64,000 nucleotides of DNA from Agriotes lineatus (taxonomy: Eukaryota; Arthropoda; Insecta; Coleoptera; Elateridae): positions 1-64,000 of the forward strand of contig CALNHX010005879.1 of NCBI GenBank assembly GCA_940337035.1, given 5' to 3'. This document shows positions 35,265 through 45,560 of this stretch, piece by piece. A program made the position numbers and the translations under genes. Each line of letters begins with the position of its first letter. Position 1 is the first letter of the stretch. The notes beneath the pieces were generated by a model. That model was not told the DNA's origin and did not search any database. It saw nothing but the letters and a program-made list of their open reading frames with translations.

Positions 35265-35550
35265 GGGGTTTACACGGAACTTTCCTCGGGCGAATTTGAT
35301 AAATTTGCCAATAAAAAAATTTAATCCGCTGGGATTCGAACTTTGCACTCCGCGGTGAATATGAGAAGCCAGTGTATTGTACGAAGCTAGAATAACTAAG
35401 CCACGGGCGTGTTCGAATAGGACGAGCTTCTGGTCAGATGTAAAGCACCATACCATTCTGCGCCATTTGTGATGTTTGCCTTGTATCTGCTAGGTCTCAC
35501 TTTCGCCAATGATAAAGCCTGAGTTATGGGGAAATTATTATTTGTATCTA
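35265..35550 (-). repeat. tRNA-derived SINE-like repeat, copy C
   Basis: A diverged relative of the repeats at 13640-14270. Read on the minus strand it has GTGGCTTAGTTATTC (box A-like) and AGTTCGAATCCCAGC (box B), then the shared block with ATCTGCTAGGTCTC on the plus strand. Confidence 0.6.
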
Positions 35551-35589
35551 TTTCTCAGGTAAAGCAAAAATAAACAAATCTTGACTTTT

Positions 35590-35935
35590 TCAAGGTGCTC
35601 ACCCTGTATATATTTCTTTGAAATTTTCTCGGTTTCATGCCAGGTATACATGTAATAAGCATACAAAATATCGCTTTCTGCCAACAAATAGTTTTTGAAT
35701 TATACCGCCAATAGGCAGACAGGCAGATAGATAGACAGTCAGACAGAGAGACAGACATACATACAGACATACAGACAGATAGACAGACAAGCAGATAGAT
35801 AGCCAGACAGACGAAATTGAGAAAATCTGGTTTTCGTTATCTAGGGACCCTGAAACGTGAAGATCTAAAGAAATATAGCGGAAGGTGATTTTTTCGAAAT
35901 TACAATACTTCCTTCGTCTTTTAGACGTGACTAGA
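35590..35935. repeat. CAGA-microsatellite repeat family, copy 2
   Basis: Same block order as 14807-15010: CTCGGTTTCATGCC, TTTTTGAATTATACCGCC, a long imperfect (CAGA/TAGA)n run at ~35712-35812, then a CTGAAACGTGAAGATCT tail. A third partial copy with the same tail lies at 37165-37345. Confidence 0.65.
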
Positions 35936-36417
35936 GCAGTTAATTTGGTGCCCAACTGTGAATGGTCTCACCGAGCCCGATTCCAATCGCCAAGGTTCGG
36001 AAAAATTCCGAACCCCGTGGAATTCGTATTATTAGTATATAATATTTAAAAAATAATAATTCAATATTCTTGTTTTCTTACAGAACTATAAAAATTATCA
36101 CCAGCGAAAATGCGAAACATTTTGGAGCAGAAATTTGGATAACGTCATCCCACTGCCCGCGTTTAGAGCGATTTATCAATCCATGCAACATTCGCTGGCC
36201 ACCCTCGAAAAACCATTCCACCGGCAAAAAAATGCGCTTTGCGCTTTTGTGGAAAATTTAATGCTCTCTAACTCCCGTAACATCAGTTTTTGTGACAAAG
36301 TTGACACTGACAGGATATCTGCAAAAAACTACAAAACTGCACCCTCTCTCCAAGATGGCGGCGCCGGCCCATTCTGAACCCCTCGGAACCCCCCGTATAT
36401 TCAAGGGTAATACCACA

Positions 36418-36606
36418 AGCAGTGGATATATTTTTGACAAATATTTTGTCGTTTCCATGTAAATTATTGCGTTTAAATTTCACGATACAAAATCACATCA
36501 AAAATGTCACGAGCCGAAGGCGAGTGACATTTAAATGTGATTTTGTTGAGTGAAATTTGCAATAATTTCTATGGAAATGGCAAAATATTAAAAAAATATA
36601 TATCCA
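36418..36606. mobile_element. ~190-bp foldback element
   Basis: CAGTGGATATATTTTT, TTTCCATG and AAATTATTGC at the left are mirrored after a central GAGCCGAAGGCGAGTGACAT. Foldback repeat without coding capacity. Confidence 0.6.
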
Positions 36607-36609
36607 CTT

Positions 36610-38374
36610 CGAGTGGTATTTGGGACGACTATTTAACAATATTAATACATAACGATTAACTTTATTAAAAAATAATCCAACAATTAATATAATTATTCAT
36701 TCTCAATTAAATTCAGCGGAATACTTCCAAAACACAGCATTTTAAAATTTTTAAAACAAGCGACACACTTTGTTGGGGTTTAGTGTTACGTAACCTAGCG
36801 ATATCACTAGGACAGAACATCGTTGCTAAACGATACTTCGCAACAAGGCTATTTATTTTTTGAGTACGTACATTGTTTAGTGAATATTTTGCATGGTGCC
36901 CAATATTCAGTGATATACTGCTGTTATTGGTTGAAAAAAGCAAATGTCTGCAAGGTGATTGGCTTATATGTTATAGCGTTGAATAGTCAGTAGTACGCCC
37001 AAATAAACCTCCTCACCAAACCCCAAAACTTTCCGATCTATTTCTTTTATATTTCCTTCGTTGACTGGGCCATATGAGCAGAATGCCGCTACTTTTATGT
37101 AACATTCTATTTAATAGCAAGTATTATCCTATACCTATATGGGTAATTACAAAGCCATATCTCTTTCCGTTTTTGAGATATTCTGTTCGCACACAGATAG
37201 ACGCACACATCAGACAGACTGACAGACAGATCAATGAACAAATGTTTTTTGGTTTCAGGGGACTCTGAAACGTGAAGATCTGTTGAAAACTTAATATCGA
37301 ATTTTTGAGGTCAATTCAATACTTCCTTTATTGTAAAAGGATGTAAAAAGTTAGCCGTTCTTCAAAATAGCGCAATCATTTGTTTTCAAGGTACACAAAT
37401 TAGATGTTACCTTCCACTGACAAAATATGTAAAGAGAGTTTTTGATTAGGCGTAGTTCTGCTCTGCGAACGCTTCTATAGTAACTGCAATTTGTTTGAAA
37501 GGATGCTATAGCATTAATTTGATTGGCTGTTAAATTGCCACTAAAATCGGCTTTAAATTCTAAGGAAAAACTAAACAAACTCAATTAACAACAAACTAAC
37601 ATTTACGCCACTAGATCCGTTGCTTTGCAAGGATCGTTTTAACATGTCGCATGACCTAATTCCGCCAATTTGTACCTTAACTATTGAATTAATTAATTAG
37701 TAGCTCTTTTTTTAATATTTATGTAACAATATTGAAACATTCACCTTATTTTACACCTATTACACACTTTTTAATACATTCTGAATTAAATTGTAGAAAT
37801 TATAAGCCTCTTTCCGTTTAACAGATAACGACACTCTAAATCTTACTATTTACAACTTTTAACCACTTCGTAAACCTAAATAAATATTAAAGCTTATAGA
37901 CATTTTTAATTGCATTATACGTTTTATGGGTGTTCGCCAGTTTCAACCAACATTTTAAACTAATAATGAGATATTTGCAGGTATTTCTAGGTTCTAATAA
38001 ATAATATCTTATAAATATAATTAATAAACTACACTCACCCTTAGTTGTTTACAAATATATAATTTTATTATACACAAGTGACATAACCTCACATTGTCTC
38101 TGAAAACGTTTTAACATAAGATGAATACCTTATTTTTATCTCAAATTAAACGTGTGAGTTACTAAGGTGTTTACAACCTATCTTAGTCAGCTACATACAG
38201 GGCAAAGTATTTGAAAAAAACTGGAATGCTTATACAAGGTCGGAACATTTGAAAATATAAAATTTTTCTTTATTGTTACCGACTTAAGAATTATCTAGTA
38301 CTAATTTTAGTGAATACCATGGTTATTATCTATAAGAGACTTTTACACGTCAAAATAATGCTTATTTTGTGGTT
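36610..38374. other. no recognisable gene
   Basis: AT-rich DNA apart from the CAGA-family tail at ~37165-37345. Open frames are under 80 codons and featureless. Confidence 0.5.
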
Positions 38375-38474
38375 CCAAATAGTAATTTATTTTTCCGTCG
38401 ACCTCTCTATAAAATGTGATTTTACGGACGCATTTACGTACCAAAAATGTCACTTTTTTGGACACCATTAATTT

Positions 38475-38560
38475 TTCGTCCGCAAACACTTTTTGTCCGC
38501 AAATGCTTTTCGTCCGGAAATGCTTTTCGTCCGCAAACGATTTTCGTCCGCAGCAACTTT
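38475..38560 (+). repeat. five ~21-bp direct repeats at the Crypton left end
   Basis: Units of the form TTTT(C/T)GTCCGCAAA. Three or four are kept in the deleted relative at 56.6 kb, so they may matter for recombinase binding. Confidence 0.7.
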
Positions 38561-38675
38561 TATAAATTACATAATTCTATTTAAATTTAAATTATTATCA
38601 AATATGATTAGAAAATTAATCAAGTTTTAACTGAATCGATCACATTAGAATTATTTCTGATGGATTTTTCACGGG

Positions 38676-38738
38676 CGCGGCCTGTTGAATTGTGTGGTAA
38701 ACGTCAAAGTGACGTTTGTCACATAATTCAGCAGGCCG
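38676..38738. promoter_or_regulatory. palindrome in the Crypton 5' region
   Basis: CGGCCTGTTGAATTGTGTGG and an imperfect mirror copy surround AACGTCAAAGTGACGTT. It lies ~200 bp before the gene start. It could be regulatory or a recombination site. Confidence 0.45.
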
Positions 38739-38936
38739 TGGATTTATTAAATAAAACGCGGCTACATTTTTGTTCAGTGAACTTTAATTAGCGGCAAGCA
38801 CTAACGTAGGCTGTGATTTGTCATCTACGAAAGTTTGACATTTCATTGTCTTTGGTGTTTTAAAATTTGCTCCGCGTTTTTGACTACGTTAGGCTTACTC
38901 GGTGTTTATTTGAATTGAAAAAGTGTTTATTTCGCG

Positions 38937-40434
38937 ATGGCCGATGACAATAGCGACGAAGAGTTTTTTGGTAATACTCCACCAGAACTTCAAAATATCG
39001 CTAGTGAAGCAACACTGGAACTGTTGCCACAAAGATCAAGAATTTTGTATGAAAAGCAATACTCCAGTTTTATGCAATGGTGTAATGAAAAAAACGTTAA
39101 AAACGTTACTGAAACGTGATGTTGGCTTATTTCTCCTCAAAAACAAACCATTTAAAGCCATCAACATTATGGTCAATATATTCAATGTTGAAATCAACGT
39201 TAGCAATTAAAAATAATACTGACACTAGTAAATTCCTTAAACTTCGCGCATTTCTGAAGAACACCCGTATTCATAGTCGTTCGCCAGCGGATCGCCGACG
39301 ACTCGCCAGAGTTTCGTTATGAATAATATGTTGGCGGCACTGTACGTCTATGTCAAATTCGAGGTGATCAGGTTAGGTTTTCAGTCAGTTTTGACAGAAA
39401 CTGACACAAAATCTAACCTGCTAACCTCGAATTTAACATAGACGTACAGTGCCGCCAACATACTATTCATAACGAAACTCTGGCGAGTCGCCGGCGATCC
39501 GCTGGCGAACGACTATGAATACGGTCGAAAGTGTTGGATACAAACTCAAGAAGTCCAAAGTATTCAGCAGGTATGAGCTGAATACATTTCTTCGAGAAGC
39601 TCCTAATGTCAACTATTTAATGTGGAAGGTAAGAGCTGTATACAATTTATTAATAACAACATTACCTATTGTATTTCGCAGGTGTGTTTACTCATTGGAA
39701 TTGCTGGAGCTTGTCGCAGAGATGAACTCCGAAAAATGAATGTTGAAGATATTGTCGATAAAGCTGATATGTTGGTAATTACAATACCAGACTCTAAAAA
39801 TGGGAAGACAAGGACGTTTACACTCACATCCGATATCATTGAAGGGATAAACCCCTTAGAGCTATTCAGAAATTATGCTGCTTTGCGACCTAATCATTGT
39901 GAACATAATGCTTTTTTTGTAACCTACCGATCAGGGAAGTGCTCCACACAAGTTGTTGGTGTGCATACTTTCGCAAAAATTCCGAGCTTAATTGCCAAAT
40001 ATCTTAAATTACCTGATTCAAATGCATACACTGGCCATTGCTATCGCCGTACTTCTGCTTCGCTTTTAGCAGATACTGGTGCTAATATTTCCATGTTAAA
40101 AAGACATGGGGGATGGAAGTCCGCCACTGTAGCAGAAGGCTATGTGGAAGATTCCATCACCAATAAAATTAATATTTCAAAAAGCATCTTAACTGGCACA
40201 TCAGTTGAAAGTGTTAGAAGCACACTTAATAAAAACCCACTGCTTGAAATTCAAGCAAGTTCTGCTACAAGTCCCCTGCAAATTACCACAGACACTACAA
40301 CAGCAATGAATTCGTCAAGAACAACGAAAAATGGGGACGATATTGCTACGATTGCATCTACTTCTTCAAATTCTCATACACCTATTAATTTTCATAATTG
40401 TTCGGAATTTACAATTCACGTTCATAATTATTAA
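38937..40434 (+). pseudogene. Crypton tyrosine recombinase, split and frameshifted
   Basis: The N-terminal part starts MADDNSDEEFFG at 38937. A one-base frame change at ~39113 shifts into a frame with TLWSIYSMLKSTL and LRAFLKNT, the core-binding domain. A 260-bp MITE (39265-39524) then interrupts. Coding resumes with ESVGYKLKKSKVF, and an intron at 39629-39681 (GTAAGA...CGCAG) joins to the catalytic domain. Counting from 39622, it has the first catalytic Arg in GACRRDEL (R32), a beta-hairpin Lys region SKNGKTRTF, H139-x-x-R142 in GHCYRRTSA, H162/W165 in HGGW and Tyr174 in AEGYV. All catalytic residues are present. The Ser/Thr-rich C-terminus ends at 40434. The enzyme would cut and rejoin DNA through a 3'-phosphotyrosine. 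This copy cannot make the full protein. Confidence 0.85.
39265..39524. mobile_element. 260-bp palindromic MITE inside the recombinase gene
   Basis: CCGTATTCATAGTCGTTCGC at the left is mirrored at the right, as are CGGCGATC, GAGTTTCGTTATGAAT, GGCGGCACTGTACGTCTATG and AGGTTAG. It separates two parts of the core-binding domain, so it arrived after the Crypton. The target duplication is unclear. Confidence 0.82.
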
Positions 40435-40689
40435 TTAATTAAATAAATGAATGTTTAGTTTTCGATTTTTTTCTGATTACCTTATTATAATAGTATTTTT
40501 ACAATTATCACAGTTTCCTTTTAATTTTTGTTCAGATTACGACGATCGACCGAAAAATTTAATATGCACCTCGGACGAAAACTGCTTTTTATGGCCTTGC
40601 CTGATTGCTTGCCTCGGCCAGCAATTGCAGGCATCGTCCATAAAAAGACAATTTTTCGTCCTAGATGCATAAATAACTATTATCCAACA

Positions 40690-41940
40690 CCTTCTAATAA
40701 ACATGACTTTTTTACGTCAATTTGAAACGTCAAAAGTTATTGTTTATCTACTCTTATTGTTACTAATGGAAACCAGTGGAATAAAAGCATTTTTTTTACT
40801 AGTTGAAAAAAAGGCCAAAGAACAATTCATATGTATGAAACCCTATTGTAACAATAGTGAAATTTTAACATTTTTAAATTTCTTGAGCTCTACGTACGCA
40901 TTTTCGTTGATTGCAAATTTAGTTTGCTGCTTCTGTGAAAATCCATTTTGTATTTTTTTTTTTGTACAAAGATGTAAAACTAACCTAATTTAACATTTCA
41001 GTCACAGAACAATAATCTGACAGATAAAAGCTAAGTTTCAAACCGGCTGGCGTGGTTCTGAACTTCAATCCCCGGGTATGTAAAACAGTAAAACTTTGTA
41101 ATCTGTTTGTCGCAAATGAACAGGCCGCGGAGAGCCGACAGGCACGCTAATCGAGAAGGCCGTGATCTAACCATACCTAGCCTAGCAACCATAAACTTCA
41201 CGACTGCCTACTATAAAAATTCATTTACCTAATTTTAAATAACCTAATACTTTTGAAAATGTTTTATAACGAGGTGTTGGATAAAATATTGTATGCGACA
41301 CGTGAATAAAGACTTTTATGTCCTACCAGTACATTAATTGAAATTAATGACTCTATTTTAAGGTATCTTAGATACAAAATAACGCTCCAGGGCAATTATT
41401 TTCTTCATACGAACACTAGGGTTATTATGAAAAATTAACAGTATTTGTTTCCATGGATACAACTTTATTATGCACCACTATCACAATGAAAATTAATGAC
41501 AGCTCAGCTAATGTCACAAATATAACTTAGATCAGCTAACTAGATCAATCTTAAATACTATATCATAGTAATTATATGAACTGAATATGAATATGAATTA
41601 GGTAAGAAAATTGGTAGGACATAAAACCTTGAAGGCACCACGGGCATTATGAGCTAAGAGCCCGCGATTGTTGTACACACCTTGGGCCAAAGCCCTCGGT
41701 TAGTACACTAACAATCTTGGGCTCTTATTTTACTCATAATGCCCCTTGGTACCTTAATAACTATTTATCCATTCGGGGAAATTATCTCACTCGGCTATCG
41801 CCTCGTGAGCTAACTTTTCCCCTTATGGATAAAATTTAACTTTATTCACTAGTCGCATAAATATATATTATTTCATACAGCTTTCGTTAAACTCGCTTAA
41901 ATTAGTATGTAGCCACAGCAATAAGTACAGTACATGTTCT
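40690..41940. other. no gene; two hairpin-forming stretches
   Basis: Non-coding. An inverted repeat at ~41629-41753 pairs GGCACCACGGGCATTATGAG with CTCATAATGCCCCTTGGTACC. A second at ~41771-41829 pairs GGGGAAATTA/TTTTCCCC around CTCGGCTATCGCCTCGTGAG. The latter motif resembles the centre of the foldback at 36.5 kb. A 96-codon open frame at 40703 has no recognisable family. Confidence 0.5.
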
Positions 41941-41949
41941 AATATTTTT

Positions 41950-43550
41950 GAAAAGAAATGTCGTGTAAATTGTGAACAACCTTGGGACACACCCCTTGGA
42001 ATGGTTGTAAGTGATGAGTAATTGTTTTGCAATCGCACCATTGTATGTCATCCAGTTAGATACCTTTCAAACAGAGCAGTAGCGTTCGGAGCAATACCAC
42101 AACTTTTTAAAGTTGTTAATTAAATTTGTTGATTAATGGCATTAAAATCTAGCAAAAGCACAACAAATATTTTATTTCTGTCGATAGCATAAGTCATCTG
42201 GTACCTTTAGCAAAACGGTAATGCCGATATGATTAGGTCGACATCCAGATTGTATATCTAGGATTCATTTGAATTCATTTAAGTAGGTTCTTAAGTTTAA
42301 CTTATTACTTTTGCTAAAATTTCAGATAGCGTAGGAAGTATGCTAATCGGATGCAAGTATTTAAATTCCAATGTATTACCTGTATCTGCTTTCTTTAGTC
42401 CATTACACTAAAAGTCTCTCAGTTTCTTCTTCATTGATGCAAGTTGCTGAAAATGGTTGTTATTATTATCATGAGTGGTCGTATATCTTTTCTCAAACTG
42501 CTAAACAAAGTCATCCAAAGGCATTTGTCTATGTCTTCTGTCTATATCAATAATTCGAAGATGCGAAATAACTGTTGGTTGTTTGAGAATTCTTTTAGCA
42601 GAGCTACATATATCTGAGTTTGCCGGGTTGAGGGACCTTGTGTACTGTCTGTACGTAGAGATTTAAGTTGGTCTAGTTCATTTATTAATTGGAGAATCAG
42701 TTGGTTAAGACGAATCTTGACTACTGGGTTTTGGGATTATTGCCATAATCTACGAGTGGCACACCTTTCTTCAATTAGGTTTAGGATATATCTTCGAGAA
42801 ATTTGGCTATTAAAGGTTTTGTTTGGATGTGCATTTACAGTAGCTGGTTTGATGATCGATATAACCGTTTCAGTAAAATAATCAACCGCGTTGTCGATAT
42901 CACATTGAGAATATAACTTACTAAGGCAGCTTGTGTTATCGATTTTAGTTCTGAAGGGCTTTCAGTCAACCGGGACATTTATTAATTTGGAAGTTTTGCA
43001 TTCTAGTGATGCAAATGGTTGACCTATGTACGTATGTTGCACACACAGCGGCGAAAGTTGCAGATGCATCTTCATTAAATTTTACAGATCTTTGAAATTC
43101 TGATAACAAGCTTTGGTTTCCCTGCGTTGCACCGTTCTATTATCAGGAGGCCCAAGTACTCCAATAAATGTTGAAGACGCGACTATTTATTTTTCCAAAA
43201 TATCTAACGATTTTGATAATTTTCACAAAAGACATTTTCCTGTTACTCATAAGTGATACTCCATAGTCAGTATTAATCCAAAAAATTGTATGGGTATGTC
43301 TAACCTTTGTTCTCAGTTTTACTAAAGAGGAATTTGGAAGAGGAGGTGCGCGATGTCTACTGCTGCGATTCTCCTTCTTTCCGCAAGATTTCATTTCCGG
43401 GGACGTACGCTTTTCTTTGGAGTTAGGTGAATTTCTGTGATACATGCAATATCGATTCCTTGCCTGGCTAAGAATGAGATAAATGCAGATCACTGGGTTT
43501 TTAGATGTCTTGCATTCCATGCTATCAGAGTTAACGCCATTTTGGAAGAG
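41950..43550 (-). pseudogene. decayed Jockey-like LINE (endonuclease and RT remnants)
   Basis: Read from the right: the start of an AP-endonuclease domain (LIAWNARHLKT, then GIDIACITEIHLTP) near 43540-43420; an endonuclease-RT linker near 42960-42540; RT pieces HPISILPTLSEILAKVI near 42310 and LLDFNAINQQ near 42130; and a GVSQG-like motif near 41985. Multiple stops and frameshifts make it dead. Jockey-clade assignment is from the endonuclease start and linker style. Confidence 0.7.
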
Positions 43551-44410
43551 CATCACAATTAGAGAAATAATGATGTGCTTGGCTTGATCGATGTAGGGAT
43601 AAATTAATTCCGGTTATTTTTGAGATTAGGTGTCTCAATGGGCAAGCGGTCCCAACGCTCGCAGTCGAGGTCACAGTGAGAACTAGAGCGCTCGGTAGAG
43701 AGTTTGACTCCCGGTCAGAGCGCTCCCACCACGCTGATATAATGCCAAAAGCGGTTCCAGGGGGGAACGGTAGAAGAGAGAATTCTTGAGAATGTTTTAC
43801 GAGAACGTATCAGATGATTTATTTCTTTTCGTTGGGTTTGGTAATAGGCCAGATAAAATAGAAAAGAATGTCAAAAGAAGTGGTGGCGAGCTAATTTTTA
43901 GTATAGCTGTAAGAGTGCCATTGTATACGACATATTAAAAGTACTAAAGAATCCTGGTAGAGCGTTGCCCACCGGGGGGGGGGGGGGGTGTCAAAGTCCT
44001 CCTAGAACAGTTTGTTGAGTTGTTCTTCATAAATATTGCCTCCCTGAGGGAGGTTACTTATATGAGATATTATTCTCTTCCACAAAGGTTCGATTATTTT
44101 TCACGTGCGATTACTAAAAAGCCATAAAATGGCTTTAATAATGATATATATCTATTAAGAAATGAAAACCACGTATACAGGGTGTCGGTAGACAGTTTGT
44201 AATTTTGTTAATAATAGGGAAATTTAAACACTTGACCAAAGCAGTCGGTGTCTAAGGTACCTGGTAATCTGCATGCCTAGACCTTGTCCATTAACAAACA
44301 AACAAACAAACAAACACTTCTTTTATTTTACATGCCAGTATTCGGCCTACAAGCTGTCCTAAATCAATCTAAGGCATCATATATTTTTAGATATTTGAAA
44401 TCAGCGTAAA
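43551..44410. other. no gene; (G)15 run
   Basis: Non-coding. A G homopolymer lies at ~43974-43988, a TATACAGGGTGTCGG end-like motif at ~44176, and a short (AAAC)n run near 44296. Confidence 0.55.
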
Positions 44411-44412
44411 GG

Positions 44413-45560
44413 TACCGTTGCGGCCAACTCAAAGTGCACGGCAGATTTTTAGCTTGTAATTCGATATTCTAATCATAGACGTCGAGTTTTGACGTTTACG
44501 TTTGTCATCAACTGTCATAGAACTGAAAACTCGGAAAATTCCCAGACATTTGTCAGAAGCAGAGAAAATGCGAGCTATTGCAAAACTGGAAGAGAACTGG
44601 TTACTGAGTCGAGTCACAACAGATTTGCATGTGAGCAAAGCTGCACTTTCAAAATTAAAAATCGTTGCAGCAGAGACTTCTGCAAGAAAAGTTTTTTTAA
44701 CACGAGAGAACAAAGAATGGTTAGTACAATTTGCAACCGACTATTTGAATGAGATCGACGATTTTTGGAACACGACTGTTTTCTCAGGTGAAAAGGTATT
44801 TCAATCATTTACCAATTGACGATTAAGGGTATGTAGACCACAAAATTCAATATTTGAGGAGCAATATTATGTTCAACCCTTAAGGAGTAGTGGACGATTC
44901 TCTGTAAACGTATGGGGATGGATCAATGCTCACGGATCTGGGGCCTGCTAGAATTAATGGTCGACTGAATGCTGAAAATTATCGCAACATTTTGCAAAAT
45001 ATGATGCTGCCATCTGTAAGAGAGGTCTTTCCTAATCAATTTACTTTTCAACAGGCAAGTTATTACCTAATTAATTAATTTTGTTTATGTTAACGTAATT
45101 GATAGCATTACAGGATAACTGTCCTGTGCATACAGCAGGGGTTGTTCATTGATAGTTTGGTGAGAATAATTTCAATTTATTACCATGGCCTGCAAGAAGT
45201 CCGGACTTTAACTACAAAAATTTATACCAGGGAGTTTGCACCAAACAAAACCGATGAATTATGGGAAAGAATAAGAAATGCTTGAAAGGAACTGAGAGAA
45301 GGATACAATATGGAAACATTGGTCGACTCTATGCGAAACAAACTGCAAAGCGTAGTAGAAATTGAATACTGATACATATTTATTAAATACATATTATTAT
45401 ACTTGTCAAACTTTGCTAAAATACAAACCCTAAAAAAGTAATACCTATTCTGATAACCACAAGCAACGCCACTGGAAAAACCCGCATTTAATAAGCCGAA
45501 AAATAGCAAAAATAACCATAGTAACAAAAAACCGTGCACTTTGAGGTGTCCGTAACTGTA
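44413..45560 (+). mobile_element. Tc1/mariner-superfamily transposon, ~1.15 kb
   Basis: Inverted ends with TA on each side: the left end contains CAACTCAAAGTGCACGG and the right end CCGTGCACTTTGAGGTG followed by CCGTAACTGTA. It encloses the decayed transposase gene below. Confidence 0.75.
44502..45365 (+). pseudogene. Tc1-like transposase with a GC-AG intron, decayed
   Basis: The N-terminal helix-turn-helix is open for 105 codons (HLSEAEKMRAIAKLEE, then SRVTTDLHVSKAALSKL). After frame breaks come NGRLNAENYRNILQNMMLP and, across an apparent intron 45054-45113 (CAACAG|GCAAGT...TTACAG), the DN.PVHTA region with the second catalytic Asp. WPARSPDFN (third-residue region, damaged) and a C-terminal NMETLVDSMRNKLQSVVE follow. 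The enzyme would cut and paste TA-flanked DNA. It is dead through stops and indels. Confidence 0.8.

Larger units (their letters stand above)
38375..40680 (+). mobile_element. Crypton-type tyrosine-recombinase transposon
   Basis: The recombinase gene is flanked by ends also found, inverted, at 56466-56785. The shared left end includes GTCGACC, AAATGTGATTTTA and GGACACCATTA; the shared right end includes GCATCGTCCATAAAAAG and CATAAATAACT. Comparing the two copies sets the limits to within a few bases. No terminal inverted repeats are seen, as expected for Cryptons. Direct ~21-bp repeats (TTTTCGTCCGCAAAC, five copies at ~38475-38555) mark the left end. Confidence 0.75.

Noticed and set aside
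43143..43556. 137-codon minus-strand open frame as a novel gene
   Set aside because: It is an off-frame reading of the decayed LINE endonuclease, whose motifs are in a neighbouring frame.
43974..43988. G-run as a G-quadruplex element
   Set aside because: A single homopolymer without the spaced G-tracts that would support a defined structure; probably a slippage tract.
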